A DNA stretch of 64,000 nucleotides from assembly GCA_044226655.1 (NCBI GenBank), contig JBGAGO010000001.1, positions 248,001 through 312,000 on the forward strand, written 5' to 3'. The DNA is from JBEVOS01 sp044226655 (GTDB lineage: Bacteria; Pseudomonadota; Alphaproteobacteria; Caulobacterales; Aquidulcibacteraceae). This document shows, piece after piece, positions 56,791-64,000 of this stretch. A program made the position numbers and the translations under genes. Below the pieces are notes generated by a model that was given only the letters and a program-made list of their open reading frames with translations, searched no databases and had not been told where the DNA came from. The first letter of the stretch is position 1; every line of letters begins with the position of its first letter.

Positions 56791-58182
56791 GTGGCGCGCA
56801 AACCTCCGGAAGATTGGGCCGTCGCGGACGCCAAGAACCGGTTCAGCGAATTGATGACGAAAGCGCTCACCGAGGGCCCGCAGCGGGTGACGCGGCGGGG
56901 CGAAACGGTGGTCGTCTCCTCCCCGGCGGCTTTCGCGGCGCGCGCGCCGGCGCCAGAGGGCCGCGTCGAATACGAGCATCATGAGCCCAAGCCCGCGGAA
57001 GCGCGCCGCGTGCTGCTCATCATCGGCGGCGGCATCGCGGCCTATAAGAGCCTGGAGCTCATCCGCCTGCTGGCGAAGGCGGGCGTGAAGACGCGCGCAA
57101 TCCTCACCAAGGCGAGCAAGGAATTCGTCACGCCGCTCTCCGTCGGGTCGCTGACCGGCGACAAAGTCTATGACGAGCTGTTCGATCTGACCGACGAAGC
57201 GGAGATGGGCCATATCGAGCTGTCGCGCTCGGCCGATCTCTTGGTCGTCGCGCCGGCGACCGCCGATCTGATGGCGAAGCTGGCGCATGGGCTCGCCAAC
57301 GATCTCGCCTCCACGACCTTGCTCGCCACCGACAAGAAAGTGCTGATGGCGCCGGCGATGAACGTGCGGATGTGGGAGCATCCCGCCACGCAGCGCAATC
57401 TGCGCCAGCTCGAAGCCGATGGCGTGCGCATGGTCGGCCCCGGCGAAGGCGAAATGGCGTGCGGCGAATATGGCTATGGCCGCATGGCCGAGCCCGCTGA
57501 AATTCGCGATGCGATTCTTGCGCTGCTCAGCGACGGCCCGCTCAAAGGCAAACGCGTGATCGTGACAGCGGGGCCGACGATCGAACCGATTGATCCGGTG
57601 CGCTTCCTCTCCAACAGATCGTCCGGCAAGCAGGGCTACGCGATCGCCGCGGCGCTGGCGGAGCTGGGCGCGGATGTGCGCCTGATCTCGGGGCCAGTGG
57701 CGCTGCCGGCGCCGGCGGGCGTAACGCTCACGCGTGTCGAGACGGCGCGCGACATGCTGGCGGCGAGCGAAGCGTCCTTGCCGGCCGACGCGGCGATCTG
57801 CGTGGCGGCCGTCGCGGACTGGCGCCCGGAAACCGCGGCCGACATGAAGATCAAGAAGGACGCGGAGGGCGCCGCGACCGCGATCCGGCTCGCGGAAAAT
57901 CCCGACATCCTGGCGACGCTCTCCAAAGCCGGCGCGCGGCGGCCAAAGCTGGTGGTGGGCTTCGCGGCCGAGACCAACAATGTGGAAGCCTTCGCCAAGA
58001 AGAAGCTCGCCAAGAAAGGCTGCGATTGGATCGTGGCCAATGATGTGTCCGGCGACGTCATGGGCGGCGCGGAGAATGAGGTGACGATCTATTCCAGCGC
58101 CGGCGCAGAACATTGGCCGCGTATGGGCAAAGACAAGGTCGCGCTCAAACTGGCGGCGGCGGTTGCCGAAGCGCTGGCATGA
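56791..58182 (+). CDS. coaBC: CoaBC with N-terminal Phd-like antitoxin domain
   Basis: A 463-residue bifunctional enzyme that makes 4'-phosphopantetheine from phosphopantothenate and cysteine. Residues 1-50 (WAVADAKNRFSELMTKALTE, then QRVTRRGETVVVSSPAAF) are a Phd/YefM antitoxin domain, which is extra. The CoaC part shows LLIIGGGIAAYKSLELI, catalytic His in MGHIELSR, PAMNVRMW and Cys in EMACGEYGYGRM. The CoaB part shows VTAGPTIEPIDPVRFLSNRSSGKQGYAIA and PKLVVGFAAETN. Usual CoaBC is about 400 residues. GTG start with GGAG. A second start near residue 73 (GTG at 57009-57011) is possible but lacks a ribosome-binding site. Confidence 0.93.
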   Translation: MARKPPEDWAVADAKNRFSELMTKALTEGPQRVTRRGETVVVSSPAAFAARAPAPEGRVEYEHHEPKPAEARRVLLIIGGGIAAYKSLELIRLLAKAGVKTRAILTKASKEFVTPLSVGSLTGDKVYDELFDLTDEAEMGHIELSRSADLLVVAPATADLMAKLAHGLANDLASTTLLATDKKVLMAPAMNVRMWEHPATQRNLRQLEADGVRMVGPGEGEMACGEYGYGRMAEPAEIRDAILALLSDGPLKGKRVIVTAGPTIEPIDPVRFLSNRSSGKQGYAIAAALAELGADVRLISGPVALPAPAGVTLTRVETARDMLAASEASLPADAAICVAAVADWRPETAADMKIKKDAEGAATAIRLAENPDILATLSKAGARRPKLVVGFAAETNNVEAFAKKKLAKKGCDWIVANDVSGDVMGGAENEVTIYSSAGAEHWPRMGKDKVALKLAAAVAEALA

Positions 58183-58322
58183 GGCGACGCTCGTTTTGAA
58201 ACGTCTTTCTTTGGCGCGCTTCCCGATATGAATGACAGATAAGGTGATCTAAACTAGGCGCGTTCTGGACGCTGACGACAATCCGCTTTTCCCGCGCGCG
58301 TCGGAAACCTAAGCTCCGATCC

Positions 58323-58706
58323 ATGTCATGGGCGCGGCGCGAGGTCGTGATCGGATTGGGCGGCGTGCTCGCCGCCTGCGCGCACGCGCCCCAAGCGGAG
58401 GCGCGCGCGATGTATGGCTTGATCGGCAAGATGACGGCGCAGCCCGGCCAGCGCGATGCGCTCGTGCGCTATCTGCTCGGCGGGACCGGCGCGATGCCCG
58501 GCTGCCTGAGCTATATCGTGGCTGCCGATGCAAGCGACGCCGACAGCGTCTGGATCAGCGAAGTGTGGGACAGCCACGCCAGCCACGACGCCTCGCTGAG
58601 TCTGCCCGCCGTGCAGGAAGCGATCCGGCTTGCGCGGCCGATCATCGCGGCGATGGGGCCGAGCTATGAGACGATTCCGCTCGGCGGCGTGGGCCTGGCG
58701 CGCTGA
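58323..58706 (+). CDS. Exported antibiotic-biosynthesis-monooxygenase-like protein
   Basis: A 127-residue protein. Residues 1-22 contain ARREVVIGLGGVLAACAHAP, a signal with a Tat-like RR and lipobox LAAC. The rest is an ABM ferredoxin-like domain (YGLIGKMTAQPGQRDALVRYLL, then YIVAADASDADSVWISEVWDSHASHDASL) of the putative quinol monooxygenase type. The preceding 140 bp hold no gene. Confidence 0.8.
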   Translation: MSWARREVVIGLGGVLAACAHAPQAEARAMYGLIGKMTAQPGQRDALVRYLLGGTGAMPGCLSYIVAADASDADSVWISEVWDSHASHDASLSLPAVQEAIRLARPIIAAMGPSYETIPLGGVGLAR

Positions 58707-58788
58707 GCGACGGCGTGCGCGCGGCTCGGACTTGCAATGCGCGCTGGATGACGAAGCGACCTGCGCCGAATCTCTGTAGCGAAAGCCG

Positions 58789-59241
58789 ATGATCGAGATC
58801 GAAGTTCTTCCTCTGCCGCATTTCGAAGGCTTGGCGTTGCCGGCCTATGAAACCGCGCTGTCCGCCGGCATGGATTTGCGCGCCGCCGTGCCGGACGATG
58901 CGCCGCTGACGCTGGCGCCGGGCGCGCGCGATCTGGTCCCCACCGGCCTCACCATCGCGCTGCCCGCCGGCTATGAAGCGCAGGTGCGGCCGCGTTCGGG
59001 CTTGGCGCTGAAGCACGGCATCACCTGCCTCAACTCGCCCGGCACGGTGGACGCGGATTATCGCGGCGAACTGAAAGTGCTGCTGATCAATCTTGGGCAG
59101 GAGCCGTTCGTGATCAAACGCGGCGAACGCATCGCGCAGATGGTGATCGCGCCCGTGACGCAGGCGAGTTGGAAGCGCGTGGAGGCGCTGAGCGAAACGC
59201 AGCGCGGCGCAGGCGGTTTTGGGTCGACGGGACGCGGATGA
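58789..59241 (+). CDS. dut: dUTP diphosphatase
   Basis: A 150-residue trimeric dUTPase that hydrolyses dUTP to dUMP. The five motifs are visible: AGMDLRAAV, RPRSGLALKHGI, GTVDADYRGELKV, RGERIAQMVIAPV and GAGGFGSTGRG. In alphaproteobacteria it follows coaBC. Stop overlaps the next gene (ATGA). Confidence 0.96.
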   Translation: MIEIEVLPLPHFEGLALPAYETALSAGMDLRAAVPDDAPLTLAPGARDLVPTGLTIALPAGYEAQVRPRSGLALKHGITCLNSPGTVDADYRGELKVLLINLGQEPFVIKRGERIAQMVIAPVTQASWKRVEALSETQRGAGGFGSTGRG

Positions 59242-60002
59242 GGCGCGGGCTTTCGGCCGCGCTCGCGCTGCTTCTCGCGATCGCCGCGCCGGCGCAAAGC
59301 GAGCCGAGCGCAGCGCAGCGGCGCCAATGGCGCGAAACGGCGGCGCAATGCCCGGCGCTGCGCACGGTCGATTTTGCGGCGCTCGCGGAGTCCGGTTTCG
59401 ATCCGGAATTGCTGCGCCGACAGATGGGCTGGTCGGGCGAAACGCATTTGGACGGCGCGGACGTCGTGCTGCGGTTTTATGCGCCGCCCGGTTTCGGCGG
59501 CCTGCCGGCTTGGACGACGCGCACAACAGCGCGGCGCGTGAATGGCCAATGGCGGCTGACGCGCACCGATACGAGCAATGTCCCCGCGCCGCCGACGCCG
59601 CCTGATCCGGGTGCGCCGCCCGATCCGACGATCTATGCGTCGCAATACGCGGTGCGGACGACGGAAGGTCCGCTCGCCGCGCGCCATGCAGCGCTGCTCG
59701 ACGCCGCGCTCGCCGATCCGTGCTTCGCGCGCGAGCCGGATTATGCGCCCGCCTCGCTGCCGCTGCGCGGCGGACGTTCTGAAACCTGCATGGATGGATC
59801 GCCGTTTTCTTTGCAGATCGAGCGCGCGGAGGGTGTGCGCACCATGCTGCAAATCTGCCAGCGGCGCTGGCGCGCGGGCGAAATCATCGGCGTGCTCGAA
59901 ACCGCGCAGCCGGAACCGGCGACGGTCACGGACGGCCTCACGCCGCGCATCACGCAGGACGAGATGCTGCGCCGCTGGCGCGACGAAAGCGGATCACGGT
60001 AA
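59238..60002 (+). CDS. Exported protein of unknown function
   Basis: A 254-residue protein with a signal peptide (MRRGLSAALALLLAIAAPAQS) and four Cys in the mature part (AAQCPALRT, DPCFARE, ETCMDG, LQICQRRW) that could form disulfides. There is a Pro-rich segment at about 112-128. ATG at 59238 overlaps dut (ATGA). I recognise no family. Confidence 0.7.
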   Translation: MRRGLSAALALLLAIAAPAQSEPSAAQRRQWRETAAQCPALRTVDFAALAESGFDPELLRRQMGWSGETHLDGADVVLRFYAPPGFGGLPAWTTRTTARRVNGQWRLTRTDTSNVPAPPTPPDPGAPPDPTIYASQYAVRTTEGPLAARHAALLDAALADPCFAREPDYAPASLPLRGGRSETCMDGSPFSLQIERAEGVRTMLQICQRRWRAGEIIGVLETAQPEPATVTDGLTPRITQDEMLRRWRDESGSR

Positions 60003-60138
60003 ACGCGCTAGAAACCCTTGCCCACGCGCGCGGCGCCGCTGCTGTTTAAAATTGCAATAAAATCAGCGCGCTTCACACGATACCTTAAAGAAGCGCCGCT
60101 ACGCTTTCGCGCATAACACAACAGGTGCGGGCGGGCCG

Positions 60139-62265
60139 GTGAAAAGCGCGCGCGGTCGAAAAGGGAAAAGGGCTAAGCCCTCGAAGGCGCTCGCCGCCGC
60201 GCGGCTGGCGGAGAGCCGTCTGCGCGCGGCCATCGACGCCATGCCCGAGGGCGTCGTCTTTCTCGACGAGCAAAAGCGCTACATCCTGTGGAACCAGCGC
60301 TATGCCGAAATCTATCGCGCCAGCGCGGACCTCTTCAAACGCGGCGCGCGGCTCGCGGACACGCTGCGCATCGGCGTCGAACGCGGCGATTATCCGGAAG
60401 CCGCCGGCCATGAAGAAGAATGGATCGCGGAACGTCTCGACAAACTCGATCATCCGGGCGCGCCGCATGAACAGCGCCTGGCGGACGGCCGCTGGATTCT
60501 GATCGAAGAGCGCAAACTGCCCGACGGCTCGACCATCGGCCTGCGCGTCGATGTGACGGAGCTGAAGAAGAAGGAAGAGAGCTTCCGGCTGCTGTTCGAC
60601 AGCAATCCGGTGCCGATGTTCCTCTACGACCGCGAAACGCGCGCGATCCGCAAGGTGAACGCCGCGGCGTGCGCGCATTACGGCGCGGCCGAAGCCGATC
60701 TCATCGGCGAAACCGTCGAAGCGCTGGAACATCTCGATCCCGGCTTTGATGCGCCGGACGGCATCGCCATTCATCGCGGCGCCAATGGCGCGCCCATCGA
60801 GGTGACGCTGTTCGAGCGCGAATTGGAGCATGAGGGCCGCCCGTCTGTGCTGATGGCGTGCGTGGACGTGACGGAGCGGCGCCGCGCCGAGGCCAAGCTC
60901 ACCCATATGGCGCGCCATGATGCGCTCACCGATTTGCCCAATCGCCTGCTCTATCGCGAACAGGTCGAGGCGCGCATCCGCACCATGAAGCTGTTCGGCG
61001 ATCCCTTCGCCGTGCTGCTGTTCGATCTCGACAATTTCAAAGGCGTGAACGACACGCTGGGCCATTCTGTCGGCGATCTGCTGCTACAAGAGACGGCGCG
61101 GCGCATTATGTCCTGCCTCGGCGCCGGCGACATCGCAGCGCGCCTGGGCGGCGACGAATTCGCCGTGATCCATGCCGGCCCGGACGTTGCGCACAGCGTC
61201 CATGATCTTGTCGGCCGCATTCGCGCCGCGCTCAAGCGGCCTTTCACCGCTGAGGGCCATGCCGTGCAAACCGGCGCCAGCGTCGGCATCGCGCTCGCGC
61301 CGCTGCATGGCGACGATCCGGAACGCTTGCTGAAGAACGCCGATCTCGCGCTCTACGCCGCCAAGGCTGACGGCCGCGGCGTCCATCGCGTGTTCGAACC
61401 GGAAATGGACGCGCAATTGCAGGCGCGCCGGCGCCTCGAAATCGAATTGCGCAGCGCGCTCATCAAGGGCGAGCTCGACGTGCATTATCAGCCGCTCTGG
61501 GATTTGCGCACAGGGCGCATGTCCGGCTGCGAAGCGCTGCTGCGCTGGCGCCACCCCGAGCGCGGCGACATTCCGCCGTCCGAATTCATCCCGACAGCCG
61601 AAGAAGCGGGCCTGATCGGCGCGATCGGGCAATATGTGCTGCGGCGCGCCTGCGCAGACGCGGCGCGCTGGCCGAAGGACGTGCATATCGCGGTGAACCT
61701 CTCGCCGGCGCAATTCCGCGCACGCGGCATTCTCGAAACCGTGGTGCAGGCGCTGGCCGCGAGCGGGCTTGCGCCGCATCGGCTCGATCTTGAAATCACC
61801 GAAGCGCTGCTGCTGGAGCGCAATGAAGAAACGCTCGCCGCGCTCAACGGGCTGCGCGCCATCGGCGTCGGCATTTCGATGGACGATTTCGGCACCGGCT
61901 ATTCGTCGCTGATCTATCTGCGCAGCTTCCCGTTCACGAAGATCAAGATCGACAAGAGTTTCGTGCTCGGCCTGGCGCAAAGCCTCGATTCGCAGGCCAT
62001 CGTGCGCGCGATCGTGAGCCTGGCGGCGAGCCTCGGGCTGCGCGTGCTGGCCGAAGGCGTCGAGACCGAAGCCGACCTCGCCTATCTGCGCCAGGTCGGC
62101 TGCGACGAAGCGCAGGGCTTTCTGTTCAGCGCGGCCAAGCCGGTCGAAGAACTTTTCCCCGGCGCGCAGGCTGCGGAAGCGCCGCCCGCCCCGCCCGCCG
62201 ATCTCGGCGAACGGCGCGGCCGTGCGCGGCGTAAGCCTTCGAGCCAGCGCGCGCGGACGGCCTAG
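60139..62265 (+). CDS. PAS-GGDEF-EAL cyclic-di-GMP protein
   Basis: A 708-residue cytoplasmic signalling protein. Two PAS-like regions (about 25-140 and 148-245), then GGDEF (GGDEF at 337-341, intact active site) and EAL (EALLRW at 465-470). The EAL part has NLSPAQ, EITEA, DDFGTGYSSL, KIDKSF and EGVET, so the phosphodiesterase side also looks intact. The inhibitory I-site before GGDEF is GAGD instead of RxxD. Start GTG 60139. No transmembrane region. It controls c-di-GMP level; the input signal is unknown. Confidence 0.9.
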   Translation: MKSARGRKGKRAKPSKALAAARLAESRLRAAIDAMPEGVVFLDEQKRYILWNQRYAEIYRASADLFKRGARLADTLRIGVERGDYPEAAGHEEEWIAERLDKLDHPGAPHEQRLADGRWILIEERKLPDGSTIGLRVDVTELKKKEESFRLLFDSNPVPMFLYDRETRAIRKVNAAACAHYGAAEADLIGETVEALEHLDPGFDAPDGIAIHRGANGAPIEVTLFERELEHEGRPSVLMACVDVTERRRAEAKLTHMARHDALTDLPNRLLYREQVEARIRTMKLFGDPFAVLLFDLDNFKGVNDTLGHSVGDLLLQETARRIMSCLGAGDIAARLGGDEFAVIHAGPDVAHSVHDLVGRIRAALKRPFTAEGHAVQTGASVGIALAPLHGDDPERLLKNADLALYAAKADGRGVHRVFEPEMDAQLQARRRLEIELRSALIKGELDVHYQPLWDLRTGRMSGCEALLRWRHPERGDIPPSEFIPTAEEAGLIGAIGQYVLRRACADAARWPKDVHIAVNLSPAQFRARGILETVVQALAASGLAPHRLDLEITEALLLERNEETLAALNGLRAIGVGISMDDFGTGYSSLIYLRSFPFTKIKIDKSFVLGLAQSLDSQAIVRAIVSLAASLGLRVLAEGVETEADLAYLRQVGCDEAQGFLFSAAKPVEELFPGAQAAEAPPAPPADLGERRGRARRKPSSQRARTA

Positions 62266-63656
62266 CCTTCCATCTCGCGCCGGATCGTGCCGCGCGCGAG
62301 CCAGAACAGAACGAACGCAACGACGCCCGCGAGCGCCGAAATGATGAGCGCCCAGCGTATGCCTTCGGCGCTGCCGAGCCCCACGCCCTCCGACAGAAAA
62401 TCGCTGAGCAGGCCGACCGCGAGCGGGCCCGCGCCGAGGCCAATCAGATTGATGATGAAGAGCAGGATCGCGGAGGACGTCGCGCGCATATGCGGCGGCA
62501 CGATAGATTGGCCGGTGGCGTAGACCGGCCCGTACCAGAGCGTGCCGAGCACGCCATTGATGGCGAGCGTACAGATGCCGAGGATGGCGATGTCGGTCGT
62601 CACCGCGAAGATGTAGAACGGGATGGTCAGCACCGAGGCGATGCCCGGCACGCTCACATAGGCGCGCAGATCGCGCCCGCCATAACGATCGGCGATCCAG
62701 CCGCCGAGATAAGCGCCGAACGCGCCGCCGATTCCGGAAACCAAGGCCAAAGCCAGCGCCAGAAATCCCAGCGCCTGCAAGTCGACCGCCCAGTCGAGGC
62801 CGATGCGCGCGAAAACGCCGTTCAATGTCGCATTGGTTTGCGCGGCCATGTCCGCGATCTGCTGGCGGTGATTGCGCAGAAAGAAAGACGCCGTGAACGG
62901 CGCATGGCCATAGCCGATGAACGCCTTGATCGCGGCGGCGAAGGCGATGAACCAGAATGTGCGCTTGAGCAGGAGCGCGCCAAGCGTTTGCGCGAATGTC
63001 GCGCCCTCATGGGCCTTTGCGCGCACGGCGGCGATGGCGCGTTTGGCGCGTGGCTCAACCAAGGTCAGCAGCGCGATCAGCGCCATGGCGAGGCCCGGCA
63101 AGCCGCACACGAAGAACGCTGCGCGCCAGCCATAAGCGTCCGCGATCACACCGCCGAGCGCGGTGCCGATCAGGCCGCCGATCGGCGTGCCCATCGAATA
63201 GAACGCCAGCGCGGAGGCGCGCTTTTCTCGCGGCACGTAATCGGTGATCAGTGAATGCGCGGGCGGCGTGCAGCCGGCTTCGCCGACGCCCACGCCGATG
63301 CGCGCCAGCACCAATTGCGCGAAATTCTGCGCAAGCCCGCACAGCGCCGTGAACGCGCTCCACGCCGCGAGCGCGCAGGAAATGATGAGCGGGCGATTGT
63401 GGCGCTCCGCCAGGCGCGCGATCGGCAGGCCAAGCACGGTGTAGAACACCGCGAAGGCGAATCCGCTCATCATGCCGATATGCCAATCCTTGAGCTGGAG
63501 CTCGTCCTTGATCGGCTCGGCCAGGATATTGACGACTTGGCGGTCGATGAAATTGAAGATGTAGATGACGAGCAGGAGGCCGAGCGCATAGCTCCGATAG
63601 CCGCGGCTGACCGGATTCACGGCAGGCGGCGCAACCGGCGCAGCGGCGTCGCTCAT
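62262..63656 (-). CDS. Spinster-type MFS transporter
   Basis: A 464-residue membrane transporter with about 12 helices. FNFIDRQVVNILAEPIKDELQLKDWHIGMMSGFAFAVFYTVLGLPIARLAERHNRP is the spinster-like group signature. Substrate unknown; sphingolipid or organic acid relatives exist. Its stop shares the palindrome CTAG with the stop of the GGDEF-EAL gene on the other strand. Confidence 0.9.
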   Translation of the reverse strand: MSDAAAPVAPPAVNPVSRGYRSYALGLLLVIYIFNFIDRQVVNILAEPIKDELQLKDWHIGMMSGFAFAVFYTVLGLPIARLAERHNRPLIISCALAAWSAFTALCGLAQNFAQLVLARIGVGVGEAGCTPPAHSLITDYVPREKRASALAFYSMGTPIGGLIGTALGGVIADAYGWRAAFFVCGLPGLAMALIALLTLVEPRAKRAIAAVRAKAHEGATFAQTLGALLLKRTFWFIAFAAAIKAFIGYGHAPFTASFFLRNHRQQIADMAAQTNATLNGVFARIGLDWAVDLQALGFLALALALVSGIGGAFGAYLGGWIADRYGGRDLRAYVSVPGIASVLTIPFYIFAVTTDIAILGICTLAINGVLGTLWYGPVYATGQSIVPPHMRATSSAILLFIINLIGLGAGPLAVGLLSDFLSEGVGLGSAEGIRWALIISALAGVVAFVLFWLARGTIRREMEG

Positions 63657-63829
63657 GGACCTCCCCTCGGGTTCTTATCGTTAGCGTCACCCTAGAGGCC
63701 GCCCGCGCGGGGGCGCTAGTGCCAGTTTCGTGACAGGCGGTTTTTAGCGCTTCTAATTCCCCGCCGAGACCTGCGGCTTTGCGCGAATGCGGGCGGGCCG
63801 GCTAATCTTCGGCAGAACGGAGATTTCCG

Positions 63830-64000
63830 ATGGCTGACCAAGGCGCGCTGCACACCCCCGGGCGGGGCCGCATCTACGACAACATCACGCAGACCATCGG
63901 CGATACGCCCCTGGTGCGGCTGCCGAAGCTCGCCAAGGCGCATGGCGTCGATGCCGAGATCATCGGCAAGCTCGAATTCTTCAACCCGATCGCGTCCGTG
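63830..64000 (+). CDS. cysK: Cysteine synthase A, 5' part
   Basis: The first 57 residues of O-acetylserine sulfhydrylase. RIYDNITQTIGDTPLVRLPKLAK and IIGKLEFFNPIASV match CysK; the PLP lysine would come next, as in the usual NPxxSVKxR block, but the window ends there. ACGGAGATTTCCG precedes the ATG at 63830. Confidence 0.92.
   Translation, partial: MADQGALHTPGRGRIYDNITQTIGDTPLVRLPKLAKAHGVDAEIIGKLEFFNPIASV

Noticed and set aside
1..64000. tRNA, rRNA and CRISPR arrays
   Set aside because: No GGTTCGAATCC-type T-loop with matching stems, no rRNA segments and no regularly spaced direct repeats were found by eye. A covariance search would be needed for certainty.

Overview
This 64 kb window is chromosomal DNA from a GC-rich alphaproteobacterium. 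The conserved orders mutM...ubiE-ubiB-coaBC...dut and tsaD / hemC-hemD-mitofilin-hemY are typical of the class. Together with the efp/epmA/epmB locus, a type 2 pyrF and many fatty-acid and SDR enzymes, they suggest Caulobacterales (Hyphomonadaceae-like). That placement is inference; no rRNA gene is present. Genes are tightly packed, with many 4-bp stop/start overlaps (ATGA, GTGA, TTGA). No tRNA, rRNA, CRISPR array or complete insertion sequence was found.

Layout. 1-0.7 kb: gene-free, with a terminator and a duplicated 83-bp repeat. 0.7-5.2 kb: a lipoprotein, two tandem DUF2272 proteins, a Tat-type amine oxidase and a pentapeptide-repeat protein. 5.3-7.0 kb: two small regulator/membrane-protein pairs. 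7-9.4 kb: long-chain acyl-CoA synthetase and a GNAT protein. 9.4-12 kb: a complete FecCD/BtuCDF-type metal-chelate ABC importer. 12.1-16 kb: a TVP38 protein and the EF-P modification locus (efp, epmA, GNAT, epmB). 16.1-17.9 kb: a single-gene, lower-GC island encoding a reverse transcriptase of the UG/Abi (defence) type. 17.9-22.2 kb: LLM flavin monooxygenase, a dienoyl-CoA-reductase-like SDR, an alpha/beta hydrolase and an MFS exporter. 22.4-22.7 kb: two very small hydrophobic peptides. 22.8-34 kb: CPBP protease, two DUF1801 proteins, a TetR/desaturase pair, sulfatase, dehydrogenase, hydrolase, pterin dehydratase, SDRs, patatin and 3-hydroxybutyrate dehydrogenase. 34.1-38.8 kb: DUF350, a serine protease, pyrF, DUF2167, Rieske and gpsA. 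38.8-40 kb: TetR and two more small peptides of the same family. 40-45.4 kb: tsaD and the hem cluster. 45.4-54.1 kb: VapBC, acyl-CoA dehydrogenase, TonB-like, TPR-glycosyltransferase, enoyl-CoA hydratase, mutM and a second PIN toxin-antitoxin pair. 54.2-64 kb: ubiE, ubiB, a Phd-CoaBC fusion, dut, a GGDEF-EAL protein, a spinster-type MFS and the start of cysK.

Most interesting. (1) A family of four 30-41 aa hydrophobic peptides at two loci shares the C-terminal pattern P-[VIL]-[VIL]-x(2 or more)-A-[AS]-[QS]-I-[VI]-A and is missing from ordinary ORF calls. (2) The lone UG/Abi-like reverse transcriptase. (3) A Phd-type antitoxin domain fused to CoaBC behind a 19-bp palindrome that overlaps the ribosome-binding region. 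(4) A MITE-like GC-rich element in three copies, one inserted in frame inside epmA and one forming the C-terminus of an MFS protein. (5) A promoter that would make the PIN-toxin mRNA leaderless, with an inverted repeat between its -35 and -10 boxes.
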